Shown: positions 1 through 11,200 of the stretch, in pieces
Position numbering within the stretch: the first letter of the stretch is position 1
How the letters are laid out: each line of letters opens with the position of its first letter
Assembly (NCBI RefSeq): GCF_002234675.1
Contig: NC_019859.2
Span: forward strand, 1,874,740 to 1,938,739
Reading direction: 5' to 3'
Length of the DNA stretch: 64,000 nucleotides
From: Oryzias latipes
Lineage: Eukaryota; Chordata; Actinopteri; Beloniformes; Adrianichthyidae
Notes under the pieces: model-generated
The model's input: only the letters and a program-made list of their open reading frames with translations
Database searches by the model: none
What the model was told of the DNA's origin: nothing
Translations under genes and position numbers: made by a program

Positions 1-144
1 ACAAATCACTAATGAATTTCATAAAAACACACACGGTTCATGTTCTACCTTAATATCTTTACGTGGTTTCTTTGTACTTCTTCTTCTGTGGTTTTGACCC
101 AATTCCTTTGTGATTCATCTGGGAAATTTCCACGTAAAGACCAG

Positions 145-1601
145 GGGCCTCATTTATAAAACTTTGCGTAGGATTTGTGTCAGAAGTGGCGTACGGATGA
201 AAACTAGGACGTGCGTACGCACAGAAATATTCGGATTTATAAAACCTTGCGCACGCACATCCTACGCATCTTTCCCTTAATAAATCACAACCGATTCTAA
301 ATGCAGCGCAGCTTTTTGCGGCTTCATGACACGCCCATAGTTGCCCATAAATAGTCCGTGAAACGCCCACAAATGAATATTCATTGATTGCGAAACCATG
401 GCAAACAAGGAGAGAAAATCAAAAAAACGTAACTTCACTCAATGTGAAGTAGAAGTTATCGTTGGCGAGGTGGAAAAGAGGAGAAAAGTGTTGTTTGGAG
501 GCCACAGTGTGGGCATTACTAATGCCAAAAAGGCACGTGAGCGGCAGACGGTGGCAGACGCCGTTAATGCTGTAGCCTCGTCCGAGGGGGTGGGGGGTGG
601 GGGGCCGGAGCGTCAGATGCAGCGGGTGACGCGTGGTTCCTCCGAGTGCTCCTCTGTAACGCCGGGCCCAAAAGCCCGCAGAGGTCCAACAGGACGGCTC
701 GAGGATTTCGGAACCGGCTCATAAGCCACTCATAAGCAAGTCTTCTTGCTGTCTAAAGATGCGTTCACTTCAAATTCTTCCATTTGCCACATCTTCTAAG
801 AGCGCAAGATCAGCCATTGTGCGTCATTACGCATTGTGATGGGGCATTTTATTTCCATCCATTTAATTACATCTGACAAGCTACAGATGTCGGTAATAAT
901 CCACGTGGAAATGGGAAATTGATCAGCGCAAATGTAATTTCTTGTTGCTTTCTGAATGGTTGAGACATACGCCATACATTGTTTTATCAAAAATCAAACA
1001 AACTAAAGGCATATGCATGAATACCATAATTCCATAGCTTATGAAGAAATGTTTTAATATGAAAACAACTTTCCCCAGTGGACAATTAGTACATCTGTCC
1101 GTCCGTCCGCACCTCTATCTGCTCCGCCAGACGGACACATTAACAAGAATATCAGTTATTCAATTTAGTTTATTGTATATTATTTATGAGGATGAATTGC
1201 ACAACATGCCAATATTGCAGAACATATTTCACTTTTCTTTTTCCAAATAAGTGTTCATTTGAATTTCTGTTGTAATTTTCGTTTGATTTTTTTTTGTTTT
1301 TTTCACTGCTGATCGATCAAACGGGTGTTCGTGTAGCTGTTAATTGTAAGACTTGCTTTGTGAAGTCTTCATGTTATTTCTGAGAGGCAGTATTGTCATT
1401 TTCACTTTCACGTGTTTCTTCCATCTGCCGACGGTGTCGCCGTTTCTCATTTCACCCGTTTTTGTGCGTACGCCTGGGTCAGAGCTTGCGTGAAGGACCG
1501 CACATTTTCCCGTCAAGTTTACTTTTTATAAATCTCAACTATTGCGTAGAGAGTGGCGTACGCCTTCTTTTGTGCGTACGCAACCTTTAGAAATGAGGCC
1601 C
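145..1601. mobile_element. Harbinger-type (PIF/Harbinger-like) DNA transposon, non-autonomous
   Basis: The ends are inverted repeats: GGGCCTCATTTATAAAA at the left and the complement of GGGCCTCATTTCTAAAG at the right. Both are flanked by CAG (142-144 and 1602-1604), a 3-bp target-site duplication. Subterminal copies of a palindromic core GCGTACGC occur near both ends (around 213, 1466, 1556 and 1574). Inside is a truncated Myb/SANT-like reading frame of the kind carried by Harbinger elements. I found no DDE transposase frame, so the copy cannot move by itself. The superfamily assignment rests on the Myb-like protein and the 3-bp duplication. Confidence 0.72.
398..724 (+). pseudogene. Myb/SANT-like DNA-binding protein of a Harbinger element, truncated
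   Basis: The frame opens with MANKERKSKKRNFTQ, followed by a basic, helix-forming stretch (EVEKRRKVLFGGHSVG, then TNAKKARERQTVADAVNAV). This resembles the Myb/SANT-like domain of Harbinger accessory proteins and NAIF1-like proteins, which bind transposon ends and carry the transposase to the nucleus. After about residue 60 the frame turns into low-complexity Gly- and Ser-rich sequence and stops at 108 residues, so the second half of the domain looks lost through an indel. It lies inside the inverted repeats of the element at 145-1601. It is probably not a functional host gene. Confidence 0.6.
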
Positions 1602-1604
1602 CAG

Positions 1605-2480
1605 AACTTTTCTCACTTTTTCCACCTATATTCACGTGTGACCAATGTTCATCCGTGTAACATGTATTGTGTGACTCGGCCTTAACATATTGATGTTCCT
1701 CTGCTGATATGAATGCTTTTGCGTCAGTCTACTTAAGTATTCTGAGTTTACAGTATAGATTGTACTCTAATACACGTCTCATTGGATCTGTTGAGACTTT
1801 TGGAATGACATGTTTAAGCCGCATTTCATTGGTTGGTTGTGGAAAACCCTAACGTAGAAACTTCACAAAGACGGTTGATGCTCAGACTTTTTAACAATCA
1901 CGAAGCACTTCTGGATGTTGTATGTATTACTCGTGTTTCTGACATTTTAAAGAGAGACCGTTTCCCACGTCTACACGACGGTTGTTTTGTTTTTTCTCGC
2001 TCTAAACTCTTCACCTTCATGGTCCTGATGCTCCTCTTCTGCCTCAAGTGTCCTCTGAATTGTTAGCGATTTATCCAAAGGTTTTAAAGCCTTGATGCTC
2101 ATTGGTTCATGTTTGTTAGTGCTTTCATCCATTCATCCTTCTGCCCCCCCCCCCCCCCCCTTCCCTCTGCCAGTCTGTCTGTCCAAACACAATCGTTTAC
2201 CTCTCATCTCAGCTGTCTATTTAAGGGTGGCTGTGCTTCATGGCTGGCTGCAGGGTGATCTGATGGATTATGGACATAATCCAGCGCTCTGACATACTTT
2301 TCCCTCATGAGCCGTCACACAAGGACGCTCCGAAAACTTCGCTCGCCTTGACGGGACATCCCGATGAGCCGAACTTCCGACTTTTTGGTTGAGACAGTTT
2401 CTTGTCTTTGTGTGCGTCTTTGTTTTAGGTTTTTTATGTGTTTTCGCTCTTAACAGGTGGAAACCGCAGGTGAAAAATGG
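1605..2480. other. Unassigned non-coding stretch
   Basis: I see no gene or recognisable repeat here apart from a run of 17 C at 2144-2160. Short open frames lack family resemblance. Confidence 0.4.
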
Positions 2481-2945
2481 TGCAACTTGCAAAGCAAGTT
2501 TATGTGTATAGAATTACTTTGTATAGCACAATTCGTACACAAAGTAATTCAAGGTGCTTCACAAAACAGAAAAATGCATTAAAATCTAAATACATCATAG
2601 AAATAATCAACGTAAAATTTACTTTAAAAGAAAAGAAAAAAATAGAAAATTGATTTAAAAATGGCTGTTAAAGTTCAGGTCAGAGTCCATGATTACCCCT
2701 AGATTTCTGACTTGATTTGAGGGTTTTAGAGACAGAGAATGAAGGTAGCTGCTGACACTTTCTCTTTGTTTCTGTGGGCCAAAAATAATAACTTCGGTCT
2801 TGTTTGAGTTTAGCTGGAGAAAGTTGTTCTGCATCCACGCACTGATCTGTTGGAGGCAGTGGTTGAGAGAATCCACCGGCCCATATTCACCTGTTGTCAG
2901 TGACACATAGATCTGAGTATCATCTGCAAAAAAACGTTCATGCAC
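2480..2945 (-). mobile_element. 5'-truncated L2-like LINE with reverse transcriptase fragment
   Basis: On the minus strand 2945-2655 encodes a piece of LINE reverse transcriptase. It contains FADDTQIYVSL, the catalytic Y/F-A-D-D box, followed by LNSNKTEVIIFG and NLGVIMDSDL, an order typical of L2-type elements. Below it, at about 2490-2570, lies a 3' tail with the words GTGAAGCACCTTGAATTAC and GTGCTATACAAAG, characteristic of fish L2 elements and of SINEs that share their tail. The 5' end is missing, as usual for LINE insertions, and the element is inactive. Confidence 0.65.
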
Positions 2946-5900
2946 ATTTTTCTACGGGTTTGCTGCAGGTGACGGGTCGTAATGAACACTTAAAAAACAC
3001 ATATGGGTAATAAGGGGGATGTAGGTAAGATTCAGCTTGTGTGGACATCCTACAGGCGTCCTATGGGCATGTATGGATCACGTGCACACTCTGTGCATGC
3101 AGCATTTGCGTGTGGCCAGGAACCAGTACTCACACCTTACTCACCTGTACGCCATAGGTGTGTTCAACTTCCATTATCCTTGTAGAAACTTCAAGATACA
3201 CCTACCACCTGGATGACAATGGTACGTTCCATTTTCATGACATCCTCTACGGTACGAGCCTCAAGGAACTGCGAGACACACCTGCGCTCCCCTTGAGATT
3301 CAGCCGCTCCTCCTCCGCGGAACCGGACGACCAAAAAACCCGTAGAACCGGGGGTTGACCTGATCAGGTGCAAGAGACTGAGGCTTTAAGTCTTCTTGAT
3401 CTCTTCTTCTCCGTAGCATTTTTTTTAACCTATTACTACCTTCAGCTAAACCAGCTCCAGTACTTTTTTAAGTTTTTAGTTACAATATGTTTCACTGCTA
3501 AGCTCCTCCCAAACTTTGCCACTCGTCTCTGTACCTGAAAAAGGTTCTGATAAAGTCTATTTTCTCCAAAGTGCAAATTGAAATAGTGGAAATGCTGCAA
3601 ATACTGTGTTTTTCTGAGACTTAACTGGGATTTTTGCATAAGATACGAACGTCGCTGCTTTAGCAGTTGATTGTAAAGCAACAATGCGTCGCCATTTCGC
3701 CTTTCATTTCACGAAAACCCCAAAAAGAGTCGAGAAACCGAGATTGTAAAGTCTACTTCAGCCCAGGACCGTCTGCAAACGGATGAGGAAGGATGAAGAA
3801 GAAAGAAGAAGAAAGAACTAGACGACTCCCGCTTGTTCTTAGAGCGTCTTTAACTTTGCTATCAACGCAGTTTCTTTTTCTTTTGGCTTCTTCCGTCACA
3901 GTCGAGGCTCTCTGTTGTTGCTGAGCTACATCACTCGTTGAAAAGCTGAACAAAGACTGATGGGTCAAAGAAAAGGTGCGAGTCTGATAACCACGTAACC
4001 CCCCCCCCGCGTCGGTTTTACCGGTGAGACCAGATTTGGTTCACCAAATCTGAGCTTCTGTTTTCGGTGGGATTCTGCTGCTCCTTTTAAGAGCTGAGGG
4101 GCAAATCTTTGGGGGCAGTTGGTGCATTTCCGCTCTTTTTGCAATTCTTATTTCTTATTCCACTTTTAAGAAAACAACTACAGCAACCACAAGTAAGGTT
4201 TGGTTGACCTTTGACCTCAGAAAGAATTTTCTTTAAAAAAAATTACCTTTAGTAAATTCTACACTTTTGTTCTTCTAGGGATTTTAAACTTTCGCCTCCT
4301 CTAGCATCATTGGGAAGCTATTTGGAGAGAAAAAATGTTGGTTTTAAAGTTTGTCGATTTTTGAATTGCGTTAGTTGCCAAGGAAATTCAAAAATGAGCT
4401 TTTGCCGATTCTTCTAAAAATGCCATGGACCCTTTCATCACCCCTGGACGACCAAAAAATAAAACGGTTGCTATGGAGACAAAACCAATAAAAAACATTT
4501 TGAGAAAGGTCTTTCAAAAAGGGTGGCAGAGGAAGAGTGAGGGGCATGTGACAGCCGCTCAGCCAGTGGAGGCGGGTCAAAGGGGGGCAGTGACGGCAGG
4601 TTTCGCCATAAAATGCCGCCGGCGCCGCCGGCTTCAATGTCTTTAGCTTTTGTGGCGTTGGAGTTTCCTTTGCTGTATCTGCCAGCACATTCAGTGGATG
4701 AATTAAACTGAGGAAGAGGAGTGGACTTTGGGTCAAACTGTAACAGTTAAATGTGGAGAAATCGTCAATTATTGGCTGTCAATAAATGGAAAGACAGCCC
4801 AAATCTCTTTAAGTGTTTAAGCTCATGTTTTAGAGAAGATAATAATAGATAATAATAGATCTCAAACACCTAAAGGTTTCCTCTCAACACAGAAAAGACG
4901 TTTTGTTTTTGCTTTTGCCACAGAGTTTAATCTAATTAAAGCAAAAGTGGACTAAAGAGCATTTTCTGAGAGGCCGCAAAGGTCAAGCTGCTGCCCCCAA
5001 CACGGATCACTGAACAGGCCTCCAACGTTTCAGCCTCAACATGACAGATGAGTACATTTGAGGAACTCAGATGAGGCTGTGGCGAGGGCGACGTTGACCC
5101 GTGCGTGTAATCCGTGCGGCATTAAAGTCGGCGGTGTGCTGTTAGGCCTGTGAGCATGTGACGGCGAGGGGGCTGCAGGTTTGAGGAGGTCAGTGTTTGT
5201 GTTTGAGCTGCGGAACAGGATTTCTCCAGAAAAAAGATAATGCTCTCAGTAGTGGCATTATGCCTCCATTTAGCTTTCAGCTTAGATTAACAGCCACACG
5301 GAGCGGAGCGTCCATGTGGCTGAACGACAGCAGCAGAACGGCAGAGTGCTGTGACCCCACCCCTTTCTTCATTCTGGCCCTTTTAGCCTCGTCGACCCCC
5401 GATTGGCGTCTGCTTGATTCATGTGGCACTTTGTTCAACCTTTTCCTGAATAAAACGCGGCATTAATCTGCTGTGGCTGCCGGACGGTCACCGCCGGAGC
5501 CGGCCTGTCTGCCACAAAAGAAAAGAAAATCAATATTAGGATTTATTTTTATGTTCAGCTCACTGAGGCCCACAAGGTAACAGTCAAAAACCCATGCTGC
5601 ACTCCTGTCCCATCCTAAATCTGTTAAACGGGGACTTTATGGAGGAATGGGTTCAAATGCCGCCTGTGCAGAGCAGGAACAGTCAAACATATCTGTGTGT
5701 GGAGGTTCAGTCCCTTTAGAAAGCTCTGATGTGATCTCATTGTTGAAATAAACGCAGGCTTCTTCCGCTGGTTATGGGAAAGATTTCCCGTCAGTCTGTA
5801 CGTTGGACGTCTCCATCCAGAACCCAGCGGGCTCACGTTCCCGTTTAGTTTCAACTGTGCCCGAAAGAACAACAAGATCATACGTGTTTCAACAAAATGT

Positions 5901-5985
5901 CATTTCTGTTTTCTGTTGGAGAAAATGTATTTTTGACTCGCCCTGGAAAAATGTTTGGACCCTGCATCAGAAATGACTAATTAAT
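2946..5985. other. Unassigned non-coding stretch
   Basis: There is no open frame with family resemblance on either strand. A run of 10 C at 3999-4008 is the only marked feature. The upstream exons of gpr179 were looked for here and not found. Confidence 0.35.
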
Positions 5986-6560
5986 AACAAGATGAGAGAC
6001 GTCTCCTACAAACTCCTACATAGAATCTATCCCACTTATGTATACATGCTCAGATATAAGAAGACTATTGACCCCAGCTGTACTCTTTGTAAAGAACACC
6101 CAGAAACTATCAGTCACCTATTTTGTAATATTACTAAAAAACTTTGGAAAGAATGTGCACGTTTTATAAATCACAAATTGGACTCACAATTTCAGATGAA
6201 ATTTGAATTTATCATATTTGGCCTACACAAAAACAAAATAAAATCAAACATAAACTTGGCAATTAATCTAATTATAATATTTAGTAAGTTTCATATTCAC
6301 AAATTAAAATGTTCTTCATCACAAATAGTTTTCCCTATAATAATTAAAGAATTAGAATCTTATTTGCACACTATTTCTAATAGCTTAAACAAAAAAGCCA
6401 TACGTATTTATGAAAATCTTTGAACATTTTCAATGCATAGTAATCTGTTTTTGTAATATTTATTTTGTAAAACATGTACCATCCCCTGGCATTCTTATTG
6501 TTATGACTATTGTTCTTGTCATACATATTTGTTTTGAATAATAAAGTTTAAAAAAAAAAG
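5985..6560 (+). mobile_element. 3' end of a Tx1/L1-like LINE (ORF2 C-terminus plus A-tail)
   Basis: An open frame at 5992-6423 encodes the C-terminal part of an L1/Tx1-type ORF2. It has a leading helix (SYKLLHRIYPTYVYMLRYKK) and then a zinc-knuckle-like CTLC-x9-HLFC stretch followed by KLWKECARFI, as is usual at the end of ORF2 in fish L1-like elements. The stop at 6421-6423 is followed by a short A+T-rich 3' region with AATAAAG at about 6539 and an A run. The copy is strongly 5'-truncated and I found no clear target-site duplication. Confidence 0.65.
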
Positions 6561-7849
6561 ACTGGACTTCCTGTGGGCCAAAATGAAATAGTTTGTTTGG
6601 TGAAACTTTTGGTGGATTCCAGTCGGTTCCTTTAAATATTTAAAATATTTTTTTCTGTAAATCTTAGCAGACATTTGACTCGATGTCTGTTTCCTTTTAA
6701 ACAGGAGGCGGAGCTAAAGCATTTAAAATGTGGGGGCGGGAGGGGGGGGGGGGCAGAAGACTTTGGAAGGGTGGCGAAACACTAGAGTGGAACGCCATGG
6801 CCAAAGAAATGGTTATAAATACTTATTCCTGACAGTTATATCATTGTTATTGTTTCTATTTCATTTAAAAAAGGACATCTTAAAGCTGAAAGAAAAAGAG
6901 GAGTTTTTATTTTTGCAATGTTTACAGAAGCTTGAATTGATGATTTCTTCATCTTTTTTAATAATGATGCTAATATTGACTGAGGGGTAAGTGTGGGGAA
7001 AAGCTTTATGCTTTATCCTGAAAAAAACGTTTTTTTTTATGTCTCAAACATTGAAACTAAACAGAATCTGGATCAGGATTAGAGTTTCATTCAAATGTTT
7101 TTCCTGCTTGGGTGTTGAATTCACTCCTCAGCCTTTCTGTTGTCATGTCTGCAGGAACAGATTTGAGGTCTGACTGGATTTTCCTGAATTATTTGCTCTT
7201 TTGATGTTTTTAACCCGGAAGAACCCAACAGCAAGTTTCTTCAGGGCTTTTAAGGTTAATTAAACAAATGTGGTTTTTGTCTGTTCGTTTTGGGAAGCAG
7301 CAATTAACGGCATTCAAAAAATAAAAAAAATAAAAAAGTAGAAAAAAACGTTACATAAAAAAACAAAAAGCAAATTAGATAAAAAATAGAGACAAATATT
7401 ACATAAAAAAAACTAGACAAATAAAAAACAGGGCCAAAATTGACCTCCATGGGTTCTCCAGGGTTAAAGTAAACACTTGATTTTTGAGGCTATGTCTTTG
7501 ATTCGGACCCCTTTTCACCCAATTGACGCTGATAATTAACATACCATAAATCCAGGATTCCACTAAATTTAGACTCACAGTGAGAGAAAGGGGAATTCTT
7601 TTTATGAAATTAAAAATAATCTTTATGCTTTCCTCTGTTTTGTTCAAGTTTAAAGAAACATTTTTTGTTGTTTTATCAGAATTTGAAAACTGGAACTTGA
7701 CAGAAGAGACAAAGAATCACCAGAAGTCAGGAATGAACCAAAAGACGTTTGGTGGCGTTTCAGTCATGAAGTCTGCTGTTGGAAAACTGAAACCCTCCAT
7801 TGTGTTTTCAAAGCTTTTTTCTACTTTTTGAATCTTTTTTCGTTGAAGA
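6561..7849. other. Unassigned non-coding stretch with a poly-G tract
   Basis: A G-rich stretch at about 6731-6753, including 12 G at 6742-6753, could form a G-quadruplex. An A-rich simple region lies at 7310-7440. I recognise no gene. Confidence 0.35.
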
Positions 7850-7956
7850 TACAGTTATTAACATGAAGCATGTTTTTGGACGGTGGGAGGAAGCCGGAGA
7901 ACCCAGAGAGAACCCATGCATACACGGGGAGAACATGCTGCATGTTAATAACTGTA
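7850..7956. repeat. 25-bp inverted repeat inside the SINE
   Basis: Bases 7850-7874 and 7932-7956 are reverse complements over 25 bases with one mismatch, separated by 57 bases. One arm sits at the distal end of the SINE. The other interrupts the phrase that normally joins the AAACTCCACACAG and GCATGTTCTCC words, so it looks like an insertion templated from the first arm. Confidence 0.8.
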
Positions 7957-8075
7957 AACTCCACACAGAAAGGCCCCCCATTGATGTTCTGGTTCATGTC
8001 CCCCAGCCGGGACTTGAACTGGGGGCCTTCTTGCTGTGAGGCAAGAGCGCTAACCACTACGCCACCATGCAGCCC
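7850..8075 (-). mobile_element. tRNA-derived SINE
   Basis: Read on the minus strand from 8075, the head contains TGGCGTAGTGGTTAGCGC, matching a Pol III A box. About 40 bases later comes AGTTCAAGTCCCGG, matching a B box. The body continues with the CACAGAAAGG and CATGTTCTCCCCGTGTATGC words seen in a very common teleost tRNA-derived repeat. The copy carries an extra inverted segment, described separately. Confidence 0.68.
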
Positions 8076-8256
8076 AACTGTTTTCTAAAAATGACCAAAC
8101 TGATTATAAAATGGAGATTTGTGAACTTTTTGCATCAAATCATTTCCTTCAGTTATGAAGTTAAAATAAAACGGCCGATCTCTTTTCGATGGATCCTGAC
8201 TCTGACTTCTGGCCAGTTTTACTTTTCAATGATGAAGTCTTTTGGATTTTTTTTAG

Positions 8257-11200
8257 TGTGTGCCGGTTCCAGGCCGCGGCTTTCGGCTGGGTCAGTACTG
8301 CTGCCGCTGCAGGGAGGGATACTACGACCCGGAAGTTTCCCCTGACGGCTCAGGTGAGGCGGCGCACGTCTGCAGGTGGACGGATGTTAGAGAATAACAG
8401 CAGAGGGAAAGATGACGGGTTAAAGGTCAGAGCCAACATGTCTGCACATCTGCTGCACAAAACAGACTAAATTAACTGGAAAGTACAAAACATGCATTCC
8501 CTTTGCAAAGAGAATGACGTTTATAATATTCAATATACTTATAGCAAGTCTACAGACCAAGTGCGTTTTGTGTAGGAGGTAGACTGACTGAATACTTCTT
8601 CAAACTAAACTGGAGGATTTTAAGTGTACAAGTAAAAAAGTAAACTTATAGTATACTCCCTCACTCTTAGTACTAAACACTTAAATGTACTACTTTTTGC
8701 TGAGGTTGAGAAAAGTACACAGGCTCCTTGCTCCGCCCCTTTCGGATGCGGATAAATAGATCTATGAACGTCTTTGTTTTCCTGGTCTGAGCTGGAATCT
8801 GGATCAGAACTGGACGGATGGATGGATCTGATATTGGAGCCATTTTAGTTGCACCGCTAATGTTAGCTTGGACTTGGGAGGGGCTGTAAGGTAGCTGGAG
8901 AGCGTGTGAGCAGATGGGTGACGGTAGATGGGGGCGGGGTTGCTCTGTGCCAACGGTCCCGCCCACAGCTCAGAGGTGAATTTCGGTGAACTCCTGCTCC
9001 TCTGCAGAAACTATGTCCTGGAAAACGACACAGGATTTAGAATTTCGCCATCATCATAATGTGAAGAAAACAGGGAGCGCTTTGGAACTAAATCAGATGA
9101 AGATCGGAGCGGGACTTTAACTTTTTAAAAATGTTCCCTTTGCAGTTCAAATTGAGTACTATCACATTGAAAATAACTTTAATTGTTGCTTCAGCTTCTA
9201 TAAATATCTAACAGTTCAAAACAAACCAGCAAATGAGATTTCTGAGCTGAAATGGTTTTGAGTTTTTGTTTGAAGGAAGTTTTCAGCAGCTGAGAATGAG
9301 ATCTGTGTGAATGATGAACTCTTTTCTTTGCTTTTACAAAACTTACTTTACTTATTCTGTGTTTATTTTCTCTTTAGCTTTAGTTTCTTGTTCCTTAAAT
9401 AGGACACAGTCTTTTTTTATACTGCAGTTTTGTCCTATTTCATCAAGAAGCATATTTTAATGTTTTCAATTTTGGTTTAGCAGAATAATTCATCTCCTAA
9501 GAGAATTTGAAGAGCTGGATGTGTACATTCAGGGACTAAAAATGTGCAGAGCCATCATTTCAGAGGCAGAACAGGCCTCCTGCCGCGGCTTCTGCAGGTC
9601 ACAGAGGTCCAGTCTGCGGGGGGGGGGGGGGTCAAATGTCTGGGCGTAGGTGGAGCTGATGCATATGTGCGTGTGCTTGATGCAGATGGCGGCCCCGGGA
9701 CCGGCAGGGACAGCAGCGGTAAGTGTTACCCGAACATGCCCATCTGTCTCCCCTGTTGGCCGGGATGCAGGAGCTGCCAGGACAGCACCCCCTGCTGGGT
9801 GCAGGAGGACTGGCCCCTCAGGGCCGGCGTTCTGGCCATCCAGGGGCTCTTCATGCTGCTCGTCTTCGTCAGCATGCTGGTGGCCTACCAGCATCGGCGG
9901 GACCGGGTGAGTCAGAGCTCTGTGCGCCACTCTGTGGATCGCATGAGGCGCCAAAAATGACAAATGCGACAGGAGGGAGCAGCTTTACTTACACAACACG
10001 GATGTGAGAAAGACTGAAAGTGTGTCAGAGCAACAAACACAACACAACTGTGTTTATCCAACAGATGCAGGGTTTGAAAAAGGCTCAGTTAAAGGAAACC
10101 AACCATACGGTTCATTCCAGATTAGACAAGAAGTGGGTCAGTTTCCCTCAGAATTCATGAAAGATTCTGCTCCCTGAAGATGGTTCTGTTCTCGTTTAAA
10201 TGTTCTCAAATGATCCTGTAGTCACTGTTCTGTGGTGAACAGAACGTTCTCAAGCGTTTAAGAACAGATGATAATACTTTCCAAGTGTTGGACTGGGGTC
10301 AAATCAGGATCAGCTTCAAGCGAGTACAAGACCAGATGGTAAATTTGAGGGAAAAAAGGGAAAATTTAAAAAAGTTTAAAACTCTCCAAAAGGTAATAAA
10401 AAAAGGAAAATTTGCAATTTGAATCTAAAAAACCTATGAACCTAAAGCTGTTACCATTGACTAAAAAGGTCCGAGTGAAGGAGTGAGTGAATGAGCAAGT
10501 GAGCTAGCGAGCGAGTGAGTGGGGGAGTGAGTAGGTGAGGGAGTGAGAGAGTGAGCGGGTGAGTGAGTGAGGAAGTGAGATAGCAAGTGAGTGAGTGAGC
10601 TAGCAAGTGAGTGAGTGAGTGACCGAGTGAGGGAGTGATTGAGCAAGTAAGTGAGTAGGTGAGGGAGTGAATGAGTGAGTGACCGAGTGAGCTAGTGAGG
10701 GAGTGAGGGAGTGAGTGAGTGAGTGAGTGACCGAGTGAGGGAGTGAGGGAGTGAGTGAGTGTGACGTTCCCATAGAAAACGGTTGTCCTCCAGAGCCCTC
10801 AGGAGAATCTGCCAATCAAAGGTTTTGAATGTTGAAGGTGGGGGCCAGCAGGCTCCACCTACTTTTATCTATCTGATTGGTCAGTTTATAATTTGAAGAA
10901 CTCAAACTACAGGAAAAAAAAGATGAAGATTAGAAAGAACGTGTTAAAAAGGTATGAGAGCCAGAACGGTTCCTCTGATCAATAGAATGACTGAGTAACA
11001 GCTGTTTATTTCTCTATAGAAGTCTGTGAAATTTTACTTCCTGTTTGATACACCAAAGGGGGGGGGGGTCACTCAGTACAGGGTCACTCAATGGCGTTGA
11101 CCCTGATTTTATGTGGGGGTGGGGCTTTGAGCCAATTAGCTACAGGATGTAATTGACATCAGGTGAAAAATCTTTATTTTTTTCATTTGAGAGTTTTAGG

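Noticed and set aside
10461-10815. Two minus-strand frames rich in His-Ser-Leu-Thr repeats
   Set aside because: They are translations of the (GAGT)n array and have no coding signature.
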